Notes: generated from the sequence alone by a model not told the origin. Shown: positions 1 to 12,190, counted from the first letter of the stretch. The stretch: 64,000 nucleotides of DNA from Gnetum montanum (GCA_015680685.1 MNCI01015652.1:88993-152992), one strand, 5' to 3'. Made by a program: numbers and translations.

Positions 1-1344
1 ATGATACAGTTTCCTGTAATTCCAGCTGAAATTTCATTCATCCGAAACACTAATTTAGTCTCTGCTGTATAATTTGTAAGCAAAAAGAATTTAAGCCTTG
101 GCCAAATACAAACTTACAAACAAATGCCTTTCTGGCTTTTCTACTGCGCTATGCAATGTGGAATTTAAAAACTTTCAAGTATAAATCAAAGTCACAGTTT
201 TAGCCGATTACTTGGCTTGATTCCAACTAGCACAAGATCATATTGTCTGTAATTAAAATGGTAAGCCATTACCTCAGATATATTAAAATGGTAAGCCATT
301 ACCTCAGATATTTAAAAACCATCAATGATCTTTTTGAATTTCCTAACATGTAATAAGACTGGTCGGGTTCTATAATCTGTAACGCTACATGCTAAGTACT
401 GAAAAATCCTCAATTGTGGTCCATGAGGACTGCTCTCAGATTTGAGCTCACATCTTCCAGCTTAAGAAACAAGGACTTTACCATAAATCCAAATGATTAT
501 CCTTGCCCACTTCTTCATCAAAAAAATGTCCGTATCCCTTCTCAACTCACTACATTATGTCCATTATTTTCAAGTCCGTAATGCTAACAGTCTACGGAAT
601 ATTTTCTTCGCTATTCTTTATTTATATTCTCATAGATTTACATAACGACTGAAAACAATTTACTCTTATGGATTGTTGCATATATATAAATAATCGTACC
701 TTGTACAGTACATATGGGTAAATCAGCACCTGTTATAACAATACTTACAACATCAAGTGATAAGTTAAGATTCTAGTACTCTTTGTCTCTTACTACAATA
801 ATACTCGTCTAGACCATCCACAGAATATTAATAAAAATACTTAGCTAAGCTGTTAAAAATAATAACCTGCATTTTCAGTCTTTTGATGAATTCAGTTCCA
901 TACCTGCTCGTATCTCATGGGCTTGAAAGCTTCCACCTTCTAGGGAGAGACCATTCTGTGACGCAGAGCTTGCGCATATGGCACCAAAAATCCCCATAAG
1001 GAGACATGAGCAGCGCCTTCCTCTCAAACAGTATATCTCCCGCGGTTGTTACAGGTCTGCTGGCAAACACGGCATCGTGGATCTTAAGAAACAGCACTGC
1101 CTCCTCGTATGAAGATACAACTACCTGGGAACACAGCCCACTCTCACATACATGATGTCCCCATACTTGTCTGGCAGTTTATTTTCAGAGTGAGAGGAGT
1201 CATTTCTCCCAAATGAAGCAGATTACCCAGAATTGGCAAACCAACGGGACCAGGAGGCAAATCATGAGATCCAACACTGATAAATCTTCTATACAGCAGC
1301 ACAGGGATAATTAGGAAAACCACCGCAACAAATTGCAAGCACAT
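1..1344 (-). pseudogene. Cytochrome P450 pseudogene, exon 1 and part of intron 1 (copy 1)
   Basis: Exon 1 is 904-1344 on the minus strand, starting at the ATG at 1342-1344. It aligns along its length with exon 1 of the P450 at 21118-21552. The membrane-anchor stretch, the proline-rich hinge (DLPPGPVGLPILGNL) and the stretch FASRPVT are readable. A 2-bp insertion after the codons for PLTLK shifts the frame; a 1-bp loss near 1125 and another near 950 shift it again, so it cannot encode an enzyme. The donor CAG|GTATGG at 902-906 is preserved. Bases 1-903 are intron 1, alignable with about 19980-21110. Exons 2 and 3, if present, lie left of the window. The family is A-type plant P450 (ER-anchored monooxygenase); the substrate is unknown. 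Confidence 0.9.
252..311. repeat. Perfect 30-bp tandem duplication in P450 intron
   Basis: Two identical 30-bp units (252-281 and 282-311) lie side by side. The matching intron of the second P450 copy (about 20175-20225) has a single, diverged version, so the duplication is local and recent relative to the gene duplication. Confidence 0.9.
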
Positions 1345-1415
1345 TATCTGAAGCAAGAAACTCCATGTCGTCGAGATTGTATCCTCAGGGAGATGCAAAG
1401 ACGATATAATGGATG

Positions 1416-1427
1416 TATAATTTATAC
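1416..1427 (-). promoter_or_regulatory. TATA-like box of P450 copy 1
   Basis: TATAAATTATA on the minus strand, about 75 bp upstream of the exon 1 ATG. It sits inside a 13-bp palindrome. The second P450 copy has an ATAAATAT at the equivalent distance. Homology between the copies ends about 1482, so roughly 140 bp of upstream DNA was duplicated. Confidence 0.5.
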
Positions 1428-1482
1428 AGATACACAAGCTTTCTGTGTCAACCACTTTCAGCGCACGCGAGATGCAATTTAT

Positions 1483-2945
1483 AACTTATGATTGTTATGT
1501 CACCCTAGCTTATTACAAATACGATGATTATTTTTCTTGCGATACCTTTAAATTGTTTTTCTTAAAATAATTTCTCTGGAAATTGTTTTGGGGTTAATTT
1601 GGTTTTTGATTATAGCTGTTGCAAAATTGTTTCGTCGAAGGTAAATGGTTTTCTACTACGCTACTACCTACTACATATCCCTGGATGACGGTGACTTGTT
1701 ATTCTCACTGCCGAGACCGTGTGGAGCAGTTTCTAACGCTGCTCGAACTCGCGGCAGGCCTTCCGCCAGGAAAAGCAAAACCATTATTCTCTTTTTGGCA
1801 CTGGTCAAGAACACCCGCATCGCATGAAGGACATGTTTGAAACCGACATTGTCTTGCTTAAGAGTATAATGTCAAATATGGTATTTAACTAAAATACATG
1901 CTTAGATATAAATTCTATATCATGGAACATTTTGCCTATCAACCATTCTGGGGCAACTATACAAAGATGTTTCATGGCCTTCCAATTTATTGGCTGGAGA
2001 TAAAAAGGATCCCTGTTCCGAGTGGAAATGGATTTTGTTTCCTCAATCATCGTAAGTAATGCAATGCCACTAGCTTCGTTGCCTTCGCCCACATGCAAGA
2101 ATTGTCAACTAATAAAGTATGATGGAATAATAGTTCTTATTTCCAAGTTAAATGGAAACACTTCTTTACCTTGTTGTATCCACTTTTTTGGCTTGCCAAT
2201 AACCAAGATAAGTGTGGTTTCAACATTGTTACATTCATATGGACTATCAAAATGCCTCGAAATTGTTATGATAAGTCATGTTTTGAGCTTCTGCAAGCCC
2301 AAAGAAACATTCTAGGTCATGATCCAACATGTGAACAATAGTTTTAGTGACTAGGCAAAATTAGGAACACGAAAATTATCAATGTCATCCAAGTAACGTG
2401 ATGTGAGAATGAGTATCATCTAGGTGACATGATGTGAGACTCAGTGTCACCTACCTTAGACAAATTTTTAGCATGTATCCTAAACTTGCCTCTTGGCTCT
2501 AGATTTGCCATCATTGAGCCTTCAACAACTAGCCTACATTAGTCCTGAGGTGACAAATATCAATTTTGGCAAGCACCCTACATTGTACTACACTCAGGCG
2601 GTAGTCTTTGTGGGTTGACACCCTCATTTCGATCGAAACTCTTGGCTACACTCACCCCCATTTTGTGGCTATGCTCTACACTTAGCACCACGAAACACTG
2701 CTTTGACACTTAGCATTGGTTCACGTTGTTTGCATTTGCATTTTGGCTAACCACGCCATCCTTGGTTGAACTCAATATAGTAGTTGTAGTCGACAAAGTC
2801 CCTGTTCGATTGAAAAGACCATCTAGGGCACTTTGCCTCTATTTTCCAACAAGGCCCTCATGCGGAGGTAGGGTTAGGCCATACACCCTCAAACCCCTTG
2901 ATGTTCTAGCAACCGACGTTTTTGGTCATTCCAATACCATTTTGT
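1483..2945. other. Unassigned spacer, no recognisable gene
   Basis: Short ORFs occur (1619-1840 and 2022-2315 on plus) but none resembles a known family, and none has a credible start context. A ~34-bp imperfect direct repeat (around 2384-2452, core GATGTGAGA) is visible. The segment before about 2945 does not continue the reading frame of the retroelement to its right, so the element is truncated there. Confidence 0.5.
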
Positions 2946-2949
2946 TTCA

Positions 2950-4262
2950 ATAGGCACTTGATCATTGATTGCTCTTGAAAAGAGGAGATTGTTTAGAAAT
3001 TGATGAGAGAGTGGGATCTCCTCCTCTTTATTATCCCATCTTAATCAAGAGAGATGGTCAGTGACCACATTCTTAGTCACTTTATGATCTATCATTGTGA
3101 GATCAAATTCCTACAAGATCATGAGCCACCATATGATACAGGGATCCATCGTTGGCTTATTCATTAGGAAGCAAATGACACTGTGATCTATGTGCAAAAA
3201 CACCTTATAGCCAAGCACATAGTGCCTGAACATTTCAAGAGCATACACCACTATTATTAGTTCTTTCTTAGTTGTGGTGTAATTCAACTATGCACCCACA
3301 ATGATTCAGCTCATACAATGGATGTAATATGAACATTTCTTATTATCCAACTACATGAGCATGACTCCCAAGGCATAATTAGATGCATCAATCATTACAT
3401 GAAATGGTCTAAATTAGTTTGGTGCTCATAGAATTGGAGTTTCCATGAATTTTTCTTTTAGTTGTTGGAATGCATGTTCACATTCGTTGGTCTAGATAAA
3501 TAGAGCATCTTTCTTTGTAAGCTTGACCAATGGCTTTGCAATCTTAGAGAAATATCTATGACCTATTAGTAGTAAATAGGGTGTACAAGGAATGATCAAA
3601 AATCTTTAACTATCTCTGGTTAATGTGTGATTCCTTGGATGACCCTTATCTTTTTCAGGTCTACCTCAATCCCTTCTTGTGAAATTTGATGCCCTACTAT
3701 TATGTCCTTTTGGGCCATTAGATGGCTTTCTTGCCAATTAAGCCTAAGGTTTGTTTTGACACATCTTTTTAGAACTTGCTCAAGGTGATCCAGGGCTTAA
3801 TCAAATGTAACCCCATAGGTAGAGAATTCATCTATAAATACTTCTACCCCACTACCAATCTATTATTGAAAAATACTAAAGATCAGGTGTTGAAATGTTA
3901 CAAGGGCATTGCATAGATCAAATGGCATCTTACAACATGCAAAAGTTCCCTAGGGACTTGTGAATGTTGTCTTGGCCTAATCTTCAAAAGCAATCTAGAT
4001 TTGGTTATAACCACTATAACCATCCAAAAAGCTATAATAGCAATGCCCAAAAATGGTGTCTAACACTTAGTCCACAAATGGAAATGAAAAATGATCTTTA
4101 AATGTTTCCATGTTCAACAACCTGAAGTCGATGCAAACTCACCACTTGCCATCTTCCTTTGGCATAATTATGAGTGGGCTAATTGTCTTACTATTCGTGA
4201 TGGGATAAATGAACCCTACCTTGAGGAGTTGTTCTATTTTCTCTTTGACAATTTGCTTTAAC
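2950..4262 (-). pseudogene. Reverse transcriptase-RNase H remnant of element A
   Basis: Minus-strand translation gives an RT start (ISPLIIMPKEDGKW, then CIDFR), the palm block FLDGYSGYNQI, TTFTSP, a degraded PFDLCNA block, and VFIDEFSTYG, where the usual catalytic Y/F-x-D-D reads FIDE. RNase H follows from about 3390 (DASNYALGVML, LNYTTTKKEL, VYALEMFRHYVLGY, LHIDHSV). At least seven in-frame stops interrupt it, mainly at positions where relatives have Gln or Trp. The polypeptide normally copies element RNA into DNA in the cytoplasmic particle; this copy cannot. No integrase follows. Confidence 0.9.
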
Positions 4263-4699
4263 TTAGGATTTAGCCATCTTTGTGGTTGCCTTCTTAGCTT
4301 CATTGTCAGACCAATGTAAATGCGATGTTGGCATATCCTTGGATTGATCTAATTAGCTCAGGATATGACCAAGAAAATGCTATTGGCCATTTTTTGACCA
4401 CCTGCAACAGCTTGTCTTTTTGTTTGGGAGCAAGATTTCCATTGATTATAATCAGCTTGCCATTGGTTAAAAATGCACACTTCATGGAAACTAGTAGAGT
4501 TTTTAACTATAGGGGCTCCTACTTGAAATTATCAAGGATTTCCAACTCTCCCCAATAGGTATCATCATCTTCATCATCAAAGAGTTGGTGATGAAATTGC
4601 TCAAGTTCATTCATGCCTTCGACATAAGCACATGTCAGGCTCTTAGTTGGTTCCATGCATAATGTGTTGCTGTCAGAGTTAGTTGTCAGCCATTGAGTA

Positions 4700-5394
4700 T
4701 CCTCCTATTTAGTGGCTACTATGTATAGACGCCTTTGGATATCAATTTCATATGTACATTGATTGCATGCTTTGAGGAATGTACTTTTAATGGACCAAAT
4801 TTTTTGCACACAATTGCACCCATTATCATTGTACACAATGCATGGAACACACTTCTTCTTTAGTCATCCAAATTCATTTTCCTTGGACATTTCCAAGGAT
4901 ACATCCCTGATGTCCATTCATGCATCAATAATACTTGATTAAGCCCTTTCCATAATGATGGGAAAGTTACCTTTGCAGTTCTCTACCTTGATCATGAACA
5001 AATCAGCATGATAGGACCACCCACAAACCATGGTCACAATGTCCTCCACTAGCCCTAAAGGAACAGTGATTGACTACTCTACCAATTCCAAACTGATGTT
5101 GCTCTTCTTAAGAGGTGGTAGGTTCTAAGCCTTGTATATGTCATGTGAGATGAGATTGACACTGGAACTAGAATCAAGAAGAGCCTTGCATGGCTCATGT
5201 CCAACAATTTGCAAATAAATAAGAGGACTTCCTAGGTTAGATCTTTTTATGGGAAGGTTGCCAGCCTTGATACAATTGGAGATAGCATAAGTTAACATCA
5301 TAGTGCAGATCTGAGGTGGCATTTGGTCTAAAGGGTTCTCAAATGTGTTTGATGTAGAGGATGAGGATGTCAAAGATATAGGGCAACCAAACAC
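4700..5394 (-). pseudogene. Retropepsin-like protease region of element A
   Basis: The longest open piece is 5125-5394. It contains KALLDSSSSVNLIS, corresponding to the D-x-G active-site loop of Athila-type aspartic protease but with Ser in place of the Gly. The frame continues leftward to about 4700 with stops: EDIVTMVCGWSYHADL and NFPIIMERA match the element E protease (57929-58350). Expected role: cleavage of Gag-Pol in the virus-like particle. Confidence 0.75.
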
Positions 5395-5699
5395 ATTAGG
5401 TTGTGAGGGTTTGGAAGGATTATTGGGTTGGAAAAATGGTTATTTCTTGGAAAAATTGTCTAAACCACTCAACTAGAAGGCTAGTTGTAAATCTATAGCC
5501 CTCGTAGCATTTTGTTGCTATGGCTATGGGGGAATTTTGCCCTACATGAATGGACTAGGTGGTAATTAGGTTAAGGATAGAGGGATGTGTGTAGACACAT
5601 GTAGAGGATGGTATGGATATGGGTTCTCTCTTCAAGTAGATGTTGAATGAGTTCAATGGTACTCTAGAGGATAATAATGATGTTAGAATGATGCATGGC

Positions 5700-7749
5700 T
5701 TGCACAAATTCATAGAGAAATGGATGCTAAACATAGTACCCATATGGATTTGATTGCCTATAAAGGTTCTTCTATCTTGGTGGTGGCATTCCCCATGATG
5801 GTGGTTGGTGCCACTATTGATATTATTTATATGATTTTAGTGGAGCTTCACTTGGATAGTAAGCTTGTTGTTGCTAGTGAAATTACTTTGGATTACCTTG
5901 AGGATAAGGCAATTGTCTGGGTAATTCCCTATGTCCTAGTCATAGATTCAGTGTGTACACCCTAGACTCTTGCAAGTGTGAAACCATAGGGCAACATTAG
6001 GAAGTTCATATTAACAAATGTCACATTCATCATCATCATCGAAGTTTACCTCCACATCTTCTTCAACTACAGTACCTTTGCCCTTACCTCTCTAGTAGCC
6101 ATGTTCAGTTTCTTTCTATCTCCTGTAGTCATGATCACTATTATGCTCTTTAGATTCCTTAGCAATCTTCATAGTAGTTTGGAATTTTTCATCCAAAGAG
6201 TCCCATAATTTATCACCCTTTTCCAAAATGTTAGAAACAAATTTTTATATGGGCAAGATTTTCCTATTCATCACTTCATCGAGTGGTGACTCCTCCTTGT
6301 GACAAAATCAGACCTCCCTTTTCTTGATGGAAGGATCTCTATTATACTCTTTGATACTTTTCTTTTTTTACAACTCACCTTCTTCTTTTGCTACTTGCTC
6401 TATCAACCTTTGTATTTGATGAGCTCTTAGTTTATACAATCTCCCTTGGGCATAAATCGCAAGAGATCTTTTGGTTTTTACTCTAAGCCCATCTATGATG
6501 TGGTGGAGTTGTTCCCTCTAAGAATAATCATGGCTAAGGCATCAATGTAAGAGAGAATAATATTTTCCCATGGCAACATCCAAGGGTTCATATGTTCCTT
6601 GTTTCTAGCCTTGGATTTACCTTCTTGGATTGGACACTCTAGAGTATGTTTGGTATTTGTCATTAAATAGTTCTAGAATGGTACTCAATCTTCAATGGAT
6701 TTTGGCTCTAAGGATTGATACTAGCATTCATCCTCCTTGATAAGTGTCTTTGGGAAGAGTTTGAGTTTTTGCCAATAATTTTCAATGTTTTAGAAGGCAT
6801 AGGAATCATGAAAATCTTATGGATGTGTCTATAGATCAGAGTTATATCCCCTCTCAATTCTTAGGATATTGTTTATATCTAAGCACTTGATCCAATTATC
6901 TTTCACATGCCTAGTTGGGATCTTTACTCCCTCTACAATGTTAAACATGCTTTGAGTTGCCAATAGAGGTTCATCAGCAGCATTATTGTGTTGTCATTGA
7001 TGATGTCCTATGTTACCCCTTCATTCATTACAAGCTTGGTGATCAGTATTGGTGTTCCATTGAGCACCTTCATCATGATTATTCTTTCTATGGCATCTCT
7101 TAGAATTAGAAGGAGAGGAAGAAGATGAAGAGGGAGAAGATGGAGAAGGAATGTCACCACCATGGTGTCTACTAACTCCCCTTTGGTTGTCATGGCCATG
7201 GTCATCAAATTTCTTATTATCTTGATGCTTATCCTATCCCTTTCCTTGATTGTCATCTTTTCCTAAAGTCATATTATTGGTTGTAGACCACAAGTTCAGG
7301 GTCACACCTCCATCATTAGTAACAAGGGGTGGAGAATTGTCATGTTGAGAGCCCTCAGAGGGAGGGCCTTTGTTGTCATCATAGTTCAACAATAATAAGA
7401 GATTAGTGAATCATTTTCCCTTCATAGCCTCATGATGCTTCTTCTAGTGTTGATCTCACTTGTGTTGCATTTTAGTGGGACAATAGTCCTAGTAGTCATA
7501 TTCATGCACAACATACTCTTATTGACGATCATGGATGCCAAACTTCCTAAGAGGTATAAGTAGCATCATGGACACAAATCGATCAGGGGAATTATGATGT
7601 TGCCCTTCATATCTGCCATCACAACTACTCATCTTGATGTTGGATGAAGGTGAAGTTGGACACATACTCATTTGGATGAGTATATACCACTTTGCACTCT
7701 TGTGGGACCAATGGTTTAACATCATCATGCCTATGAGAAGAAGAAGATA
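5700..7749 (-). pseudogene. gag of element A, decayed
   Basis: Aligns by eye with element E gag (58350-60938). Near the N terminus SSSSH and later EPLLATQSMFNIVEGVKIP and TRHVKDNWIKCLDINN are readable on the minus strand; the matching E stretches are LLAT...DITEAVRIP. The predicted start codon, opposite 7747-7749, reads ATA rather than the ATG present in E. Multiple stops and shifts. Gag would form the cytoplasmic particle and bind element RNA. Confidence 0.8.
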
Positions 7750-7880
7750 TTTTGCAAAACAATTAAAATTATTATTGTGCTTTGTAATTATATGTCATGT
7801 GAGAGTGATGTTGACCTTGGGTTCATCCAATGATATCAATAATATTCACTAATCCTAGATAGTGCATGTTTCAACAAATA

Positions 7881-7902
7881 GAGTTCCTAGAAATGGTGCC
7901 AA
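7881..7902 (-). promoter_or_regulatory. Primer-binding site of element A
   Basis: Directly inside the 5' LTR end, minus strand, reads TGGCACCATTTCTAGGAA, a worn form of the TGGCGCCGTTG-type site common in Athila/Tat elements (from memory, complementary to tRNA-Asp). Element E has the better version at 61065-61086. Confidence 0.7.
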
Positions 7903-8379
7903 TGATGAGTGGTTGAGGTACCCCTACACCCAGCCATATGATTTGATCAAATTCTATGGACTCTATAATTTCTAGTACACTAGTCTTCTAGGAAGTGAAC
8001 CTTTTCCTAAAGGTCATTTATTGTCTTCCTAATTACACTTCTAATGTACATGATATGGTTAAGTGTAATCAAGGCATATGATTCTTATTATTTTATGTTT
8101 TATGTTCTTTGGTGCTTAAAGTAGAGAGATGAAATAATTTAATTAATTTAGTTTAACTAATTAACTACTCTCTAACTAGTCCTAACATAAGCATCTGGTC
8201 CACCTTTCTGTATATATCCTAAATCCATGTATCCACTACTGAGTTACTAAGTGCTATGCTACTAGGCCCACTAAGCAATAACATTACTATGATTACCAAG
8301 TGAATACGTGTTTATGCTTGAAGCAGTTGTACTTGTGTATTTAACTTATCTTACTTAATCACTTAATTAATTTAATTAC

Positions 8380-9395
8380 TGATGAGACGCGACCTGCGAT
8401 ATCGTGTCCCATGCGATATCGCGGTCCGCCGCCATATCTATAAATAAGAGGCTGCACTCCCTTCATTTCCAAATCCTGGCTAGAAGTAGCGAAGCTCTGG
8501 CAGATTGATCACTCCAGAGTTAGAATTTTTCCCATGTGCCCGTAGTAGGAGTCCTAGAGTGAACGGCTCTTTATTCGAGTAGCTTGTAACCTAAACCCAA
8601 GTTGTGTACGGCAATAAAGACGAACTTGATTGGATAAACCTTGCAGTACATGGTTTTATTGTTGTTTGTTTACTGCTTTCCTAGTGCGCGCAAGTACGAC
8701 TTGATTACGAGCGTCTACGGACGTGTACGGCTAATCAAGGAATCGGCTGCTTGCCGCAACGCATGAGTACGACTTAACTACGAGCATTGGCTGCTTGGTA
8801 ACCCAGTAGCGTATTCCAGGATTCTGCGCTTGGTCATCCTAGTGGTAGTCCAATGTGTACGGCTAGTTGAGGAATCGGCTACTCATTGCTAGGCTAGAAC
8901 GTGTGATAAGTACGACTTAGTTACGAGCACCCACGGGTGTGTACGGCTGGCTAAGGAATCGACTGCTTATCATACTTAAGCTAAATAGGTGCCTTAGTAT
9001 GACCACTTCGAGCACTTGCATTACGTGTGGTGATCCCAGTAACGATTAGCATTTGGTAAGCCACAATTGCATAGTTTAGGGTGTGTCCGGTAAGTGGGAA
9101 CGGATGTTGACGCTAGTTAATTTAGACTAGGACATTAGTTAGAGTTAGCTTAGTTTTCTCAACCCTTTCCTCTGATAGCATAGAAGATAAACCTGAAAAT
9201 ACCAAAAAAATCACATACCTCAGACTTGCTTAACCATACACCGTGACACTTACAAGCAAGCCTGGGAAGACAACGAACAATTAACCCTAAGTGTTTCTTG
9301 TGGCGTTAAGGCATTTAGTCTGCGGAGTTCGACTGGATCGCGCGTGTACGCTCGTATTCGTATGGTTGAGTGTAGGGGTACCTCGCCACTCATCA
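8380..9395 (+). mobile_element. Solo LTR nested inside the LTR of element A
   Basis: A 1016-bp LTR in plus orientation, from TGATGAGACG to CCACTCATCA, flanked by the perfect 5-bp target duplication ATTAC (8375-8379 and 9396-9400). A TATA box (TATAAATA, 8439-8446) and an AATAAA (8613-8618) mark probable promoter and polyadenylation signals. The 3' end (GTGTAGGGGTACCTCGCCACTC) is the reverse complement of the start of the LTRs of element E, so it is the same family, opposite orientation. It is much richer in CpG than the host LTR, so it is younger. Solo LTRs arise by recombination between the two LTRs of a full element. Confidence 0.95.
8694..8975 (+). repeat. Triplicated module inside the solo LTR
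   Basis: GTACGACTT followed by TTACGAGC-like sequence begins at 8694, 8767 and 8910. GTACGGCT followed by AAGGAATCGGCTGCTT-like sequence begins at 8725, 8857 and 8941. The pair recurs three times with variable spacing. The LTRs of elements B and E lack this expansion. Confidence 0.75.
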
Positions 9396-9829
9396 ATTAC
9401 TAAGAAACATTAAACAAATAACTAAAAACATTAAATGTAAGAATAAAACATTAAACTATCTAGAGTGCTACAAGTTTTATTTAGAAGCTCATCTTTATTG
9501 CGATACATACTAGTGTGGTTCAAGTACAATAGTGCTTGAATAAGGATCCATACACTCAATGACTCCTGCTACAAGCACTCAGAAAAATATTTTAACTTTC
9601 AAATGAACAAAATATAAGAGCTCTACTACAACTATGACTTAATTCTTCATAAACATGGTTGGGAGCTCATATTTATAGTTTTTGCTATAGTATTGCATTG
9701 AAGGGATCCCATAGATGTAGTAGACACTACATCGACAGGCCTCATTGATGGGGCAACATCATGTAAATAGGGGTTCATCAACATGACACTTTGATGCTCA
9801 TCAATAATTGAAACCAAGGGAAAAATCAA

Positions 9830-12190
9830 AGACATAAAAATGAGCATGGAAAAAATCATTACAATCAGATAAATGGAAAGAGAAATTTTCACCATGACAT
9901 GATTGATGATGGTGAATACTAGTTGCCTACTAAGAGCATGACGTAGATCATAGAGGTAGTTAAAATACCCCATAAGCATCACAACAAAATGTGCATCAAA
10001 AGGATTGATATGAATAACAAACCTAAATTTGTAAGAGGCTATGATTCTAATCTACAACATAATTTGCAAGTCTTCCATGATGCTTGCATCTTATAAAACA
10101 TTGAAAGTTGGTGGCAAAAGCTTAAGCTCTTTCCTAGGACACTAATAGATAAAATTGAAGTGTGGTATAGATCATTGAAACTAAATTTAATACATTAGTG
10201 GTCCACAATGCTAGAACTCTTCAATGATAAATAACAAACCTATGCAAGGGTGTCCAATATAAGGAAACAAATCCAAGAATGAAAACAAGAACAACATGAA
10301 CCCTTAGATATGGTCCTAGATAGATACTATTCTCTATTGAATAAATGTCTAGGTCATGGTTTCCCTTAAGAAGAGCAACTTTTCCACATCATAGATGGCC
10401 TTCATAGTTAAACAAGACAGACCCTTGGGATATATCCTTAAGGTCAATTATATGAACTAGGAACCCATCTGATTCAAAAGCTAATTTAGCATGTGGAAAA
10501 AGAAGAAGAAGAGCTATGTAAATAGGAGAATGTTGAGAAATATCACCTGGATCTAACTCTTTAAAAGAAGAAGGTCCATATCTATGATAAGAAAAAAGAG
10601 GCAACTCTTGATGAGGTGATTTCACAACAAAACTTATTAATACAAAATTTTATTGATGATCTTGAAGAAAGATTAGATAAGATGTCAAAATAAATAAATG
10701 AAAAAGTTACAACTTGCATAGAAACCATAGAGGAAAGAGTAAAAGAAAACAAATCAAGTGATCATACCAAAAGAAGGAAATGGACCAAGAAATAACTAGG
10801 AACAATTATTGGCAAAAAGAGAAAATAGCTATATAAGAAGAGGTTATAGACTCAACCACAAAAGAAGATGATGGATGTGACATCTACCTATATGATCATC
10901 CAAAGGGCTATTAACTATTAATGTTCCATCTACATTAGTATTGGGCTTTTGTGTTGAACCCCAAGTTCATACAAAAGCAAATGCCTAAGAAATTACATTT
11001 CTCACAATGTAATCATAGAAAATCCTACAACCAACTCTACAATCCTAGTGGGACTTCTTATCAGCCTCAAAACTACTATCAAATGTATTGGGAAAACCCA
11101 CAGTCATGGGGAAGGCCATTATCAAACTAGCACTACCCTTACTACTAGCTAGACCCATACAAATATTACATTCAACAACCTATTTTCCTAACTAGTTCTA
11201 CTTCCTATACCTCAAATCACTACTACCACTCTCCTAAATATCATCAACTTGCAACATCTTCTGAAGGATCATCACCTTACACCTCTAATCCTTTGTCATA
11301 TCCTTAATATTCTCATACTTCCCTTCATCCAATGTCACAACCAACAACACAAGAAGGTTCAACACCATAACATCAATGAAAGAATGTTACTTCTATTGTG
11401 AACATACACAAAAATGATAATCCTAGTAGATCCCCATCACAATCTTAGAAACACCCTTTCTTTAGGATGGTTCTTATGCATAAGCACAAAACTTATGGAC
11501 CTACTAGCTTATTTAAACCAAGACAATGCTAATCAAGTGTAACACCCTTCCTTTCGTAACCAATGTCCTTCAATCCTATGTAAAGGCCAACATCCATTAT
11601 TACTCCAACACCTAATAGACACAATCAACATATGATTGTGGAGAGATAGAAACATCCATGCATCACTAATAGAAAAGGATGTAGTTGTGGGCCAGAAATT
11701 CAAAATGCTGACAAAACCCACAACAAAGATAATGAACAAGTATGTGAGCAAAAATTAGTCTACATAGTAGCCACTAACCCAAAAGACACCGAGTGGCTTG
11801 AAAATGAGAATATAAAATTGTTTCAAAGATGCCTGGAAATAACTAATCCACTTATTAGTTCTAAACTTAAGAAAATAGACCAAATATATGACTTATACAT
11901 AGATATCTTACACTCTAATTATACACCAAAAAATGATATTAAACATGGTGACATGGGAATTAAAATAGAAAATCAAGAAGAAGAAGCAAATACATCTAGA
12001 CCCCCCAAAACAAAAATACCTTTGAGTCCAAATGAAAATATATCTTTGAATGATCCAAACAATACTATCATCAATGTTAGATGTGTTCCCACGTGATTAA
12101 TTAAATCAGTAACAGTGATAGATGGAAAACTAGTGGTGTATAACCAAGGGATTGTGCAATCCATCTCCCGAATGTGTAGCCATAAGATTA
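9830..12190 (+). pseudogene. gag and post-protease region of element B, decayed
   Basis: Plus-strand translation aligns with element E gag: EVVKIPHKHHN then IDMNN, FHDAC, KLKLFPRTLI, WYRSLK, WSTMLELFNDK, EPLDMVLDRYYSLLNK and a GHGFP block followed by DGL, which is the usual Ty3/gypsy capsid region. From about 11760 (YIVATNPKDTEWL) it matches the region downstream of the protease in elements A and E (MYVATTQQ...TQWL in E). An open 92-residue piece lies at 11818-12096. Stops and shifts throughout. Confidence 0.8.

Larger units (their letters stand above)
2946..9803 (-). mobile_element. Element A: truncated Athila-like Ty3/gypsy retrotransposon
   Basis: On the minus strand the order is 5' LTR (9803 down to 7903, interrupted), primer-binding site, gag, protease, RT, RNase H. 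Integrase, polypurine tract and 3' LTR are missing: the frame stops at about 2946. The RT wording (KDHF, FLDGYSGYNQI, KTTF) is that of the Athila branch of Ty3/gypsy. The element is old: nearly every domain has stops, most explained by C-to-T or G-to-A change, and CpG is scarce. Its 5' LTR was later hit by a solo LTR of the same family. Right flank after 9803 begins ATAAT; no matching left duplication exists because the left end is lost. Confidence 0.85.
7903..9803 (-). repeat. 5' LTR of element A, split by a nested solo LTR
   Basis: LTR parts are 7903-8379 and 9401-9803, 880 bp when the insertion is removed, almost the same as the 881-bp LTR of element B. On plus it begins TGATGAGTGG and ends GCTCATCA. 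The two halves are separated by the solo LTR and its duplicated ATTAC. The sequence is CpG-poor and AT-rich compared with the inserted LTR, consistent with greater age. Confidence 0.88.

Noticed and set aside
1619-1840. Overlapping 73- and 60-codon plus ORFs with some GC-rich codons
   Set aside because: No family resemblance, no second exon, and no match in the paralogous upstream region of the second P450.
9647-9982. 111-codon minus ORF starting MMLMGYFNYLYD
   Set aside because: It crosses the border between the LTR of element A (ends 9803) and the gag of element B, so it is not a gene.
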